Source: Cardinalis cardinalis (lineage: Eukaryota > Chordata > Aves > Passeriformes > Cardinalidae). Taken from it: DNA of 64,000 bases. The position numbers were made by a program, and so were the translations under genes. The stretch is from contig JACDOX010000013.1 of assembly GCA_014549065.1 (NCBI GenBank), positions 496,001 to 560,000 of the forward strand. The letters run 5' to 3'. The notes beneath the pieces were generated by a model, which did not search any database, was not told the DNA's origin, and saw only the letters and a program-made list of their open reading frames with translations. This document shows positions 1 to 12,262 of this stretch, piece after piece. How positions within the stretch are numbered: position 1 is the first letter of the stretch; each line of letters begins with the position of its first letter.

Positions 1-3000
1 CCTACCGATTATATTCAGCTCCTCTGAACAGATTTAAGGGATTTCGCCAGACTTTGCACTCTGTAAGAAGCAGACACACACAGAATGAATCTCTCCCAAA
101 TTACAANGGTACTTGAGGTTTATAAAAAACATCAGTTACCATACAATGAGCCTTATCAAATGGCTTTTTTTATAGGTGCAAATGCAAAAATCCATCAAGA
201 GCAGCATGATGAAGGTAATCAGACTGCTCTTCCTTTCTTAAATAATAATTTAATTATAAATTAGTGTCAACAAATGCAATCATTCCAGACAAATAACCAC
301 TAACAAAGCCCCAAATGCCACATGAAAAGATAATACTGATTAGTTCCAGGACTCACATTTACCATAATGCAGAACTGACGAGGGATCACACTGAGTTANT
401 GCACTGAAAAAGCAGCAATTAACCCAGTCCCTATGGACTTTTTATTTCTCCAGAAAAACATCACTGTCCAGTTAATGCTGTAAATCACTGTGAATCTCAG
501 CTATAGTTGCCAAATTTAATTCCTCCTTAGTTTGTGAAGTAAAAATCCATGGAAACATCTGCTGATCTTACTTAAGATAGAAGCAGATGCTGAAATTGAT
601 TGGCAGAGAAAAGTTGATTGCATTCCAAAGGTTTCAGAATATTAGAAACATTTTATAAATTTCCCTTGGGGGAAAATTGTGAATTTTTCACACTACAAGA
701 AGTAAGAGATATGGAAATCAACAACACAATTTAAAGGAAAAATTGAAAAAAATACAATCAAATTGTTTGTACAGCCTTTGAAACAGTGATGTCTTGATTC
801 TGGTTTTACCTTTAATTTAACACCAGATTTATTTTCTTAACTTTCAACAGAGACAATTCACTCCAGTGAAGGTGAGACCAGAATAAACCCCACTANTTGC
901 ACAAGGACTCACTGAGAGGCAGGATGTCACTCCACCTCAGGCCTGCTACTGGATGAGCCTTCACATGGGGCTCTGCAGAAACTCACCAGTAGCACTGGCC
1001 CTACAGCATTCCACTAGGTGCTCTCTACTAAAAATGCTAACCAGCATATTTCTCCCTATTAATTTTTCTGACATAATTTCTGAAGAGATCAAACCAACAG
1101 TTTTCTGGTAGAATATTGAATCAGAAGGGTATCCTTACAGCAACAATATGCCTGTTCCCTTTATGCCTGTTCTGTTAGGAGAAGTAGTACTGAACAGCAA
1201 GTCAAGTCCTCCTCTTTTNTCATGGACACAGCCCCTACATCTGAGTATGGGGCTACAGTGGCACAGACAGAAAGCATTTTGCATAAATTACTCACAATAA
1301 CAGAAGGACACCCTCAGCAACACAGAAACTACTCAAGTGGAATAGGAGGTGGGCCCTCAGTTTGCTGCAGACACAGCAACAGGCAGACTGTAGGGAAGAG
1401 TGTATTTGAAGTACCCATTTCAGCAGGCAGCTAATATTAGAAAGTTCNACTGGTTTACTCAGCACAAGTGCTTGATTGACATTCTGCTGTGCTCTGTAGT
1501 GCAGCCAGAGTATGGCTGTTTGACAAGCTTCAACCCCACAGTTTTTATATAATATGACTTTCAAACCATTATAAATATTAAATCAACACCAGACTTCTCA
1601 GTTCCAGGTGTCTTGACCTGCTCTGTTTGCAACCAATGAGATTGGGTAACAACTATCTGATTGCAATGACACCTTTTGTTCATCTTATTTGAATTCNAGT
1701 GGCTACACTTCACCCAAAGTATGAAGTATTTTGGCACTTAGCAGGGAAAGCTTAAACTGAGCAACAAGAAGGNGAAGTAAAGAAGGCCTTTTATTGCCAC
1801 CTGAAGGCACAAATAACAGGCTATCCACACAGACACGCTGTCCAGACACACTGAGAGTCCCAGCTCAGTGTCAGTGCACTGAAAGCAAAGACACCTTGAC
1901 TATTTCTTTGTNTCAGAAAATTCAAGATGTTTGTGTGAACCTTATTAGTCAAAATACTGTGCCTTTGCTTTAAAATGACAGGAGTTATTTTGAGCTGCTG
2001 AAGTGTGACTGAGCCCACTGATGAGTGCACACAGGTGGTTCCAAGCCATCCCATGCTTTCTGCCAGTTCACCTAAATCTAATATCCTGGACCATGCAGTG
2101 CTGCTATTCACAGCCTCTCTTCAGATGAGAANGACACCAGCTGAATTTGCTGTGCTACATGGAAGCTTCCTTAAGTAGACTTAGTAAATAACANGGTTTT
2201 ATGAAGCCACCTGTATTATTTAACATGTAAGTTCAGAGCTAACTCTTATTTGCCTGTTTTCATGCACACTGAGGAGTAGAGATAAAATCTGCCAAGTACA
2301 GACATAGGGAGCTCAACTGTGGAACAATGTCTTCCCCATAAGTGAATTTCTTTCTTTTAATTCACTTTTCTCTACCTGTAAATTCTGATATATTCTAAAA
2401 GCCTGAAGATGAAATAAATTTAATAAAATTCTGGTTGATTCTAGGGGCACATCCCTAAGATTACAGCCTNTAAGCCAAGCTAGGACAGAGACGCATAAGC
2501 TTCGTTTTATAGATGAGGAACACAAACCCAGATGCTCCTGCCCTGACGTTAACGGTGAGTATCTCCCACTCAAGCNAGAAGCAATAGCATACCAGCATTT
2601 TCATCTCTCATGGGCTAATTTTTCAATCCCCAGGCAGCTAAGTCACTCAGTTAGGGAGACAAGTTTCTCTGTGGCTCCTTCAGTCCACAAATTTCAGTGC
2701 TTGAGGGGCTGATTCATTTTAAGCAGGCTGGGACCATCGCCCAGGCACCTGACTCAAAGTGCCTCAGGCCTGAATGACTTAGGGTCAGAGCCTTCACTCC
2801 TCACACTGAAACTTGTAGGGGATGTGAATGCCTGGAACTTGTAAAACTCAGGCCACAAATGCCTGAAAGCACNGCTCCTAAACTGGGGGCCTTTTAAAAA
2901 ACCCTGACTATGTAAGGACTTGTCCAAAGTCACAAAGTAAATCTCTAGCAGACTCAGGAACATAACAAGCCCTTAAACTGTTAAAAGCTGCCATGCTTCC

Positions 3001-3199
3001 ACTTACTAAGGTGAAATCCAAATGTTACTTACATGCTACTTACAAAAAGTAAGTTTTTATTTTTTATTTACTGTTTTCATTATCTAAAAAATAAAGTGAT
3101 GCAAAAACAGATGAACATTTCTAACTTCTCTGTCTGATTATTTTTTTAAACAACTTTGTTATTACTTAAAATGATTTCACTAAAAATACTGCCTGCCTT
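1..3199. other. ST7 intron 3 (partial), no gene seen
   Basis: AT-rich, single-copy-looking DNA. The open frames are short and several are broken by N. I recognise no exon, RNA gene or repeat here before the CR1 at 3200. Confidence 0.7.
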
Positions 3200-3643
3200 T
3201 AGAATAACAGAATCAGACAACTGGTTGAGTTGGAAGNGACCACAGTGGCTGACCTCATCCATTGGGCCCGATGTCAGGGCCATCCCAGAGCACATGGCAC
3301 AGGATTGCATTCAGATGGTGCTAGAGTATCTCCCCTGAGGGAGACTCCACAGCCTCTCTGGGCAACCTGTTCCAGCGCATGGGCACCTGCACAGTACAGA
3401 AGTTCTTCCTCTTATTCAGGTGGAATTCCTGTGCACCAGGTTCTGTCCCTGCCTTTTGTCCTACAGCTCAGCACCACCGAGCTCCATCCCCTTGACACCC
3501 TCTTTTCACAGACACGGATGAGGTCCCCTCGCATTGTCTCTTCTCGAGGCTGAACAGGCCCAGCTCTCTCAGCCTTTCCCGGTAAGAGATGCTCCATCCC
3601 CTCAATCATCTTTGCAGCCCCTCCGCTGAACAAAGGGCACTGC
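3200..3643 (-). mobile_element. CR1 LINE fragment, 5' truncated (minus)
   Basis: The plus strand reads as the reverse complement of a CR1 3' end. It starts AGAATAACAGAATCAGACAA, passes the TTGGAAGNGACC landmark at about 3231-3242, then GAGACTCCACAGCCTCTCTG, then the GGCTGAACAGGCCCAGCTCT block and the CTCTCAGCCTTTCC block. The element is therefore inserted in the minus orientation, the same as ST7. Only the 3' portion is present, as in most avian copies. It is clearly diverged, and no open reading frame is intact. Confidence 0.93.
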
Positions 3644-3824
3644 AGAAAGAGCATGGGCAATTTCGCAGGGTTCTCACAACACGGATAAAACCACATGCAT
3701 TAACCACGCAGCCTGAGCAAAACACACCGCGTGAATTCGGAAGGATGCAATTAGCAGCTAGCGGGAGGCCGCAGTGCCATTTCCCCGGGGCAGCAGGAGC
3801 CCGGGCCGGGCCGGCGCCGCTCAC

Positions 3825-3984
3825 CTGAGACGCTCTGGCGGTTCGAGTCCGCGTCCCCGCCCGCGGCGCTGGCGGCGCTGGGCGCGCTGTTGTCCACCCC
3901 GCCCAGCAGGGGGCGCAGGTGGCTCACCGAGACCTGCTCGATGAAGGAGGTGCCGTACTTGCGGAAGTACCACCACTCGAAGAT
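3825..3984 (-). CDS. ST7: ST7 exon 3 (partial CDS)
   Basis: This exon encodes 53 codons plus one base, starting IFEWWYFRKYGTSF and ending NRQSVS. ST7 is a multi-pass membrane protein proposed as a tumour suppressor, and its biochemical role is not settled. The exon finishes a hydrophobic membrane segment begun in exon 2 (about residues 19-42 of the short isoform), then a basic turn (RKYG), the conserved block EQVSVSHLRPLLGGVDN, and a low-complexity Ser/Ala/Gly tract (about residues 67-80). The acceptor is CAG at 3987-3985 after a TGTG/CCTT tract. The donor is G|GTGAGC with GT at 3824-3823. The length equals that of the human exon as I remember it. Composition is extreme: 52 of 53 codons end in G or C, and the exon sits inside a CpG island. 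The Ala-rich tract replaces an Asn/Ser-rich stretch in mammals. The identification is secure. Confidence 0.97.
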
Positions 3985-4021
3985 CTGCAAGGCACACACA
4001 CCGTCAGGGCCGCCGGCCTCC

Positions 4022-4069
4022 GCCCCGACTCCAGCCCGCTCCTCCGCCCCGGCTCCAGCCCGCTCCTCC
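4022..4069. repeat. 24-bp tandem duplication in the CpG island
   Basis: Two head-to-tail 24-base units (4022-4045 and 4046-4069) differ at one position (GACTCC versus GGCTCC). They are pyrimidine-rich on the plus strand, so on the ST7 strand they are purine-rich, and they lie just upstream of the exon 3 acceptor region. Confidence 0.9.
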
Positions 4070-4212
4070 GTCCATTCCTCCCCTCAGCGCTGTGCCGCAG
4101 CCCGACAAGCGAGGGCGCGGCCTCCTCCCCGCGGCCTCCCTGCCCGAGCACACGGAGAAGTTAAATGTGACCCAAGTTTAGATGGAAAAATATGAAATCT
4201 TGTCAACGCAAT

Positions 4213-4258
4213 GTTTGTTGTTTTTTTTTTTTGTTGTTGTTGTCTTTTTTTTTTAAAC
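4213..4258. repeat. Poly-T / GTT low-complexity tract
   Basis: Runs of T are interrupted by GTTGTTGTTG. On the ST7 strand this is an A-rich tract in intron 2, marking the abrupt right edge of AT-rich DNA beyond the CpG island. Confidence 0.9.
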
Positions 4259-5590
4259 CCAAATAACCTCTATAACCTCAAATTATTTCAGCTGTTAGGC
4301 CTCTTTCTTTAAATTTACGTCTATAGTACCGGTNCCCCCGCAATCCCCCAGTGGGCCCGATGGCAGCCACGCCGATAGGATGGATGCTGCAGCCAGGGCA
4401 GANTCCGCCTCGCCTCAACTCCCTCTGCAGTCCAGGGAATGGGAGGAAGAGCAGGCTTGCTTGTTTCNCCAGTACATGCTTCCAAAGAGTTTAATTTAAA
4501 CTGAGTTTGATTTCCAATGAGTTTAATTAAAAAAAAGTTTAAAATGCCAAACAAACTCCAGGAAGCTGAATCCTGTTCCTTTTAGGATTTCTTCCCCTAG
4601 CTGAACTGTGTTTTATTTTGTCTGGCTGACTTGGGCTGACTCCGAATTAATTTTATTTTCAGGCATTTAGTTGAGCAAGCAAACCAGAAAAAAATATTAT
4701 TTACAGAACTCTGTTTGGAAAATCATTTCACAGCCTTGTAATCGAAATTATACACATAACCATGTATCTGTGGTATTTTCACCAAAAAATATATTACTCA
4801 GTAAGAANACACATATTTCAGGAAACCACATAAATCTGGAAATGAAGAATAATTCATATAAATATGGAAAAGGTCTAGACTGTAAAAATTGTAAAGAAAC
4901 ACATGCTTATAATGAATAGATAAGCTGCACTTGAATCATCACCCAAACATCTACATAGCACTGGAAACAAAAGCAAATCTAAGGAGTTTTGAGAAATTTG
5001 GCAGGACTTTGCAATACCGATTGCACTAAAAATTGGGAACAAACANTTTCTGCCCTTCCATTTTCCTCGGTATCTCCATGTGTTAGTTAGACCAGTTCTG
5101 AAAGCTTTGATAAAATCTCTTCCTACTAGGCGCAAACAACAGTAAGGGAAAGGATTGTGTTCACATCTTTGTCACCATCAGTGTGCTGTTGGGCAGGTTT
5201 TGGTGGGTCAGTCAATAGACAGCAGGCTCTGGAAGGCCTCTTCGGGGTCTGCCTGCTCNAGAAAAGTTCAGGCCAGGCTTCACATACTTCCTCCTTCAAT
5301 ATGCTTTTTCTTTAAGTTCTCTTTGACCTCTTTATATAGTTGAAATGACTTGTCTCCATAAAATTGGATTGTCTGTAGACAAGACATACTTTTTACCCCA
5401 CCTCNTTTTTTAAAGGAGGGGAAAATAAATTTTCTGACATAGAAGGAAAATGTTTCTCTCCAAAAGACGCTCCCAATACATTCTGCACTGTGGCTTCCCC
5501 TGGATTTAAATGTGTTGTTAAAGCATCTAGAGCANTCATGTGGAAGGACTCTATCTGCACAGGAGTGAAAGGGAATGAATGTGTGAATAT

Positions 5591-5630
5591 GTGAACTCGT
5601 CTCAAGGGTGGCTACTTGAGATGAGTTCAC
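5591..5630. repeat. 16-bp-stem hairpin
   Basis: GTGAACTCGTCTCAAG (5591-5606) pairs with CTTGAGATGAGTTCAC (5615-5630) across an eight-base loop. The single non-complementary pair is G:T, so the stem is continuous as RNA. It is in intron 2 with no repeat match recognised. Confidence 0.92.
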
Positions 5631-6927
5631 ACAAGATTGTGTGGCAGCTCTGGAGATCACTTCCCAAAATAATCTAATGGCATTTCTGGGAGACATCAAC
5701 AAGAAAGAGTGGAGCAGTCTGATGGGAAGAAGACTATGTGAACACATAGCATTTGAGAAGATAAACAGATGGTCACAGAGAAACCAGAGCATTAACATAT
5801 TCAGATCTTTGTGAACTCCTTCCCACCCAAGTCACCAAAAAACCCACACAACCTGGACAGTTCCTCCTTACACAGAGTCTGAGGTGCATTTGTCACTGTT
5901 CTGGTTCCCCTGGCATGTGCCTGCAGCAGCAGCCAGGTGGGAGTGCCAAGTGCCAAGGAGAGAATGCTGATGCAGTGTCACTGAACACTTGTTCCACACT
6001 GCTGATAGGCTTCCCCTGGCATGCATCACTGTCTCTGAATGCTAGAGATGGTGGACAGGGAACTGGCACATGTGTGTCAGCTTTGCTTTTAGCTGTGCTC
6101 ATGCTCTTAGGCACACCACACTTTTTAAAGGGGTTAAAGTTCATATCTTATGATTTAAGAGAGCATCATAAGCATATGGGTGACTGTAAGAGAAAGGGTA
6201 CATCATAAGATACAGTCATAGATCTGCTGTGAACATGTTTCTGTTCTGTCTTCAAAAACCTTGGAACAAAGCAAGGCACAAAAGCCACAGTTCTACCTGT
6301 CCAAAGCCTCAGAGGGAGAGTGTGCTAGGAATGAAGGATTGTAGTCTTGCACTGAGGCAAGGGACACTCAGGAAGAATTTCACTATAGCCTAAGTCAGGG
6401 ACTCAGGTACAGCTGCCAGAGTGGCTGTGCAAAACAGACCATATCTAACAAGCTTTTTACTTTCTCTAAGAGAGGAAATAAAAAAGGTTTTGCAAAATGT
6501 GCTAATAAATTCCTGCTCATTAGTTCAGTCATGATCAGCTTTTAGATGAGGTCAGTAAACCCAGAAAGGGAGTGAGCAGCACAAAAGCACACTTNAGCCC
6601 ACTTTTCCTGCACAAATGTGTACCAGCTGGGAAGCTGTCACACTGAATTTCAATGAAACTGAGGGGACAATCACAAAGAACGTACATATACATAAGTGTA
6701 GTCTCTGCTACAGTTCAGCTGAGTGACAGAAACTTGCTCAAACATGTGACACAGCTGTAAGTCTGCCTCCTCAGACTTACAAATACATTAATTATTTTTA
6801 AAAATGGCATTAAAGCTTATAAATTGTTTAGGGCAGCTTTGAAAAATATTTGCTATGTTGAGGGAATCCAATCAATGCCAGGAAACATCAGCCAGATCGC
6901 AATCCATACCGTCTCTCAGAAATTAAA

Positions 6928-6945
6928 TCATCATCATCATCATCA
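6928..6945. repeat. (ATC)n microsatellite
   Basis: Six near-perfect ATC units within intron 2. Confidence 0.95.
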
Positions 6946-9900
6946 CATGCCTTTGCTTGGAGTGATTTGTTCAGCATGTATGAAGAGGTAAAATCAGTAA
7001 TTTGGTACTTAAGTCAAAACAATAAATTATTTTTAGAAAATTTTTGCATCTTAGCATCACCTGGTTTGAAACCTGATTTCTGTAAATCAAATTTGACTTC
7101 TAACTGCATCATGTAGTTTGAAAGCCATGTGAAGTTAACATGTCAGTGTTTTGACAGTTCAGCAGATGAGAGATCATCTGATAGAATAAATTACTATAAG
7201 GATTAATTACTCACTGACAGAGGTCTGGAGTAGAGAGGAAATTTATNAGAAAGGTAATTTCTGCATCACCTCTGAAAGAAAAAGCCACCTCATTTCTGTC
7301 ATATACATACAGTGGGATGGGAGCTCATCTTCAGAGCTCTCCCCTTCACAGCAGTGGCAAACTTCTTGGGGGTCTTTCTAGTTGGTGCTTTCAAACTGAA
7401 ACAGCGTCAAACATCTCCAAACTCTCAGGGGATTTTTGGGACTGTAATGTTCCCAAGGGCCAAGTTAAAACCCTGTTCTGAACATTTCCAGCTTTCTGCA
7501 TTAAGAAGTGCAATTTAGAATTTTTATTTTTTAATCTGGTATAGGTATTNCTTAATGTGAGAGTATTTGATTTCGGAAACGTTGTCTTCTTAATGCACTT
7601 CTCTTCCCTTGTGCAATGAAANTGTTATAGTCATCCTCTTTCTTATCTCTGCTCTCACATACAAACAATTCCAGATAATTTTATTTAGCTCTGTAGCAAC
7701 GAATCTATTTCCACATCACTTGGCTATCNGATCTGATCTTCCTGCAGTTTTTCAGAACAGATACTCCATTATATATACATCAATTCACAAGGGATGGTTT
7801 TGGTGGTGGTTCTCGCTNGACCAAGGAGCAGTGTCTGTCCCATTATTTGAATTACGCTTTTCTGTTTTCTCATATCTGAGACAGGCATCGTCTCTTAGAC
7901 ACCCCCTCCTAGTGTATGTGTATGGAGTCTTCAAGAGAAGCACTAAAGGATTTAATTTGCCAGCAACTTCCACAGCTCAGATTTCTCTTTCAGCCTTGCA
8001 ATGAGACTTTCAGGTCTCAGATGGGTAGATTTTGAGTACTCTTTAACCAATCTAATAGATTTAAAGGAAACTTACTCTCTGGAGGAACAGCATAGTGCTG
8101 GCAAGAGTTGATTCCATGGTTAAGCCTATTTTATAAATAAAAGGGACCACAACACAGGTTTGGCTCAANTAATCCATGCTGTTTGTTTGCTGGCACACTA
8201 CCTGGCCTGTGTCAACTCTCCCAGGCAGTGACTGCAAATGTTCCAGGTGTATTACAGCCCAGGGGCTGTTTCCAGAAGACACTATGGAAAAGGTCATCCA
8301 TGTTTTGGAAAGCAAAAGTGTTTACCCATATGAGTAAGACTATACAATGCTACTTGCCTTCCAACAAAGCAAGCTGCTGGTCTGTTTTATTTAGCTGTTA
8401 GGGGTAGCCCGTGGCTCCTGATCCTCCAGTCCTGCCCATCTTGGATCTAGGAAAACAGCGTGCCTCTGACCATGCTGAATGTCCTTGATGACAGCCTTGA
8501 AGGACAAGCACCCCCTTTCCTTCTAAATTAAATACACCCACTTAGCATTCTCTTAAGACTCTGCTCCTGGTTACTGAACCTCCANTTGTCTTATCTCAAA
8601 GAGTTAGCAGGAGAACATACCTGCAGTGCTAGTGAGCAGCATATTCAGAATTAAGAGCTATTTACTTAATCCACCTCTGGAAATACAGAAACTCAAAAGA
8701 AAATAACATATTGCCTGGATTAAGTGTGTTACTTCTCTCAACGCTGTGTAGACCCTACCTAGTTATGATAGTATTTTCTTGTCTGTGGACTGGGTTAGAG
8801 CCTGCCTTCCAATAGACCCTTCCTCTCTCATCTGCTCCTTGGCAAGCGTTTCCAGTTTCTTAGGAACTCCCTACAATAATTCTGCCCTTCCTGACCTTGA
8901 GCCTTCTCTGAGCAGCACAGAAACTTTGAATGGCTACCATGTATTGCTTTTCAGTCCTNGAAGACTGTCCCTGCACAACTGTCAGACTTTCCCAGAGCCT
9001 GTGGCAGCACCCAGAACTCAGCCACCTTTCNGGCTCTCTGCAGCAGACTACACAAAGGTAGTGAAACAATTAGTATATACAGAAAATAAGGCCTGTGTTA
9101 CTCAGGTTCTCTCTCAGACTTCCTGTACTGGTACCATTGGCTACAAAAGGCTGTGACTCTGACAGCATGCTATGTACTTGGGAGCAGCAAACAGCCTAGC
9201 TGCTCAGTGCTAGGCAGTGTCTAGACTCATGCTCTACCTCTGTAGGCTGGCTTTCTAATTCTTGCATCTGAAAGACCTGGTATTTGTTCNTTGCAGAATG
9301 TTTTTCATTGTGTAGCAGAAGACACTTACTACTCTCTCCCAAGCTCAGAAGTAGAATAATAAGGAATTCTTGTGGAGATTTAAGTCTGAGGTTCGCTTCT
9401 ACCTGTGCTTTGTTAGAACTGAGACTCTATCAGTTTGTGGTGCAAGTGCCTCACATGCTTGCTGAGCAACTTTGGTGATAACTGTATGTTAAATATGTGG
9501 CTTTATTTAGAAATCTCAGTGGCATTTGCATAGTTCTAGTTCACAGCATTTACTGGATGTCAGGTGTGTTTTGTGACAGTTTTATTACCCTGCCTGTGGA
9601 AAACCTCAACCTCCCAGACACTGAATACAATGCAGCTCATTGTATTCTGTGAGACAGCACACTGTATTTTACTGGATCAACGGTGACTGTGGTGGAACCA
9701 AGTTTCCAATACAGTATTTCTAATGCAACTGTGGACTAAATCTTCTTATTTTTGATGCTTCCAACAGCGCGTGGATGAAGTGAATATATGCCAAATTGTT
9801 AATTTTTAACTATATGCTGTAGTCAAGAAATTGTTAAGGAAAATGCTTGAGATAGAAAAGTATTTTCTGCACAGTTCTTATAAGAAAAAAGGTCTGAAAT

Positions 9901-11950
9901 CCTTGCTTCAGTTAAGTCACATTGCCTGCAGTGAGGCCAGAATTTTACCTAAAGAATTAAAACAAAGTATGAGACAAAATAAGAGAAGAGTGTAGTGTTT
10001 TGCAAAGGAGTAATGTAGTATTCAATTGCCCAAAGCTGAACTTTGCAGTCATTGTTTCATGACCCAAACATGAATTAGGAAAAGCAATCAATTTCCCATC
10101 AGTTACCACACTTCTGAAATGATGGAATTTTCCATTGTTTCATAACCTGCGGTGCTGTGATTTCTCCTTCTGATTAGGAACTGGAGCCAACTGATAATAG
10201 AAAGAAATCTGCCAACCCATATGGTGGAAAATTNCAAGCAATAATAGTACATCTAGCCTAAAAAGTACCCCAGTGATGTAGATTTGACAAGAGAATTTTT
10301 ATTTTATATAAGAACTTCACTTTATACCATTAACAGGACTGAGAATCCTTTAGAACTGATGATGCTGTGTAGTCTGATATAAGTGTGTGGCAGTGCGGGC
10401 AATTCACCATGTTACTGCTCATGGTAAACAGCATGTAAAACTGGGCCACTGGTAAACAGCAAGATTAAGAAATATTTAATCTGATGCACACTTGGGCTAA
10501 GCTAGCACTACCTCACTAGAACTTAATCAGTTGTCTTTTCTGATGTGTAATCTGGTCAACTTGCAGTTTCTTCTTTCCATGACCACATCTGCTTTGTTCT
10601 TTNNCCATTATCAAGTCTACAGAAAACANGTTTGTCTCAGCACCGACAGCGGTCCCCACAATCTGGGGTTCCTGGCTGTTACCTGTCTGGCCTAAATACG
10701 TTTTTCACATTTAGGAAGGTGCCATATGAACAGCAAATAACTGATAGCAGTAGTGAAGATACAAAAACAAACAAACAAAAAAAGGCTTTCAGTCTGATTT
10801 CTGTGTCATCACCTCACTGTTTCTTCAACTTGTTCATAACGGACTATCTCATGTAATACTACGCGACTTCTTTTGATTAAGGCTCAATCTGATTTCTTCG
10901 TGAAAGGTTTCTATTGGTGTCCTTTTGCCCCTTCTCCATATCATAGTCTTGAGTACTTCTTGCCACTTCCTTCTTGTACTTCCCATCAAAATACAGCACT
11001 TAAAAATTTCTTGCACACAAGTTGCCTGCTGAGCTCATTCCTCAGAAATTGCCTTCATGACTAAAGTATAAAATGTACCTACATTTGCAATGATGAATTT
11101 AGTTCCACATAAATTAGTCACTCTTTAAAGTTTTTATGCCTGTTTGATTCTGTAATGTAATTCAATTGGGCAAAAAATAAACTGTCTTTGTCTTGCCACC
11201 TCCTCCTGCTGTCTTCGTCCTGTAGCAACAAATATGGAACTGTGTCTGTGAAACCTATGTTATTTCTCTCAATCCTTCTCATCTTGGTGGTGGGTGTCCA
11301 GCATTTTCTTCTTTCTGAGTGACAATGCTGCATCTAACATTATTTTCCTCCTCTGCATTTGAGTGAGTTCTGCTGAACTGAATCCAAGTCTTACAGGTCT
11401 GGCTCTTGCTCATATTCTGAAAGTTCTGTTGATCTCTCTGGAGCTCCNCTGAGTGCTTTGGGGCTCAATCCATACAAGACTGATGAATGCCCAAGGTGCA
11501 AACATTAGGTAATTGCCTTCCACTATGAGGAAACTCAGAGCAAGGCACAGCAGCAGTGCACCTGCTNCTTTACCTGAAATCATCTAAGTGATGAGAGTCT
11601 CACAGGCATTAAGCAGTCAAGGGTGCCATTTGTTTATCTACATAGGCTACAGGCAATATGGAAGTGAGAGGTGCAGATTTACCAAACCAAACTGATAGCG
11701 TTCTTTTAGGATCCTAGCTGCTTTCAGGTTTCTCTGTGATTAGCAGATCTGAAGTGATGTGAACCAGCCTCTAGACATGTTTCTCTCTCACTCCTCTTTC
11801 CACTTAACACTACAATAGCCTACACCTGGTCTCANTGGTCCCCCAGTTACATGCCTAGTTTGGTGTGGTGAGGGTCTACAGCTTGTATCCAGCAGATTTT
11901 AAAAGTGTACAACTTGAATAAACAAGACTAAAACAAATGCAGCCATTCCC

Positions 11951-12262
11951 TGAGGAGGGGAAGTGGGAGTGAGAGGCTGATCACTTCTTCTGGCTATCTA
12001 GAGACAGGTCACATGGGAACGGTTCAAAGCTGTGACAGAGGATAAAACTGAACATTAGGGAGAATATCTTCACTGAGAAAGTTGTCAAACACAGGAACAG
12101 GATTCCTTGAGAGTTGGTGGATGCCCCAAGTCTGTCAGTGCTTAAGAGGCATTTGCAGAATGCCCNCAATAACATGTTTTAACTTTTGGTCAGCCCNGAA
12201 GTCATCAGGTAGCTGGACTAGAGGATCATTCTGATCTGTTCTGTGTTATACTATACTATTCA
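11951..12262 (+). mobile_element. CR1 LINE fragment (plus)
   Basis: This matches a CR1 3' end in the sense orientation. It starts GAGGAGGGGAAG, then GGTTCAAAGCTGTG, AACATTAGGGAGAATAT, a degenerate GTCAAACACAGGAACAGG, GATGCCCCAAGTCTGTCAG, CTTTTGGTCAGCCC, and GGACTAGAGGATCATTCTGA. It finishes in a short repeated tail of the ATTCT type (TATACTATACTATTC). Orientation is opposite to ST7, within intron 2. It is diverged and non-coding. Confidence 0.93.

Larger units (their letters stand above)
3770..4165. promoter_or_regulatory. Intragenic CpG island containing ST7 exon 3
   Basis: About 400 bases with dense CpG and very high GC stand out sharply from AT-rich flanks: poly-T and AT-rich DNA lie immediately to the right, and an ordinary CR1 lies to the left. 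The island covers exon 3, the first bases of intron 3 (a CCGGG-rich stretch), and about 180 bases of intron 2 next to the acceptor. That last part includes a 24-base tandem duplication. It may be an orphan or alternative promoter, or a GC-biased gene-conversion hotspot. The sequence alone does not decide which. Confidence 0.6.
4259..11950. other. ST7 intron 2, left part
   Basis: Non-coding intronic sequence between the exon 3 CpG island and a CR1. Apart from the hairpin at 5591-5630 and the ATC microsatellite, nothing recognisable is present. The 172-codon minus-strand frame at 5280-5798 contains N-interrupted codons, no known domain and the hairpin, and is not supported as a gene. Confidence 0.7.

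Noticed and set aside
3890..4195. Plus-strand open frames across the exon 3 CpG island
   Set aside because: These are antisense shadows of the ST7 exon and GC-rich flank.
5280..5798. Minus-strand open frame of 172 codons
   Set aside because: No recognisable domain, two codons containing N, unstructured composition, and the 5591-5630 hairpin inside it. It is intronic.
9623..9647. Ten-base inverted repeat GAATACAATG / CATTGTATTC
   Set aside because: About one such stem is expected by chance in a window this size, and it has no other support.
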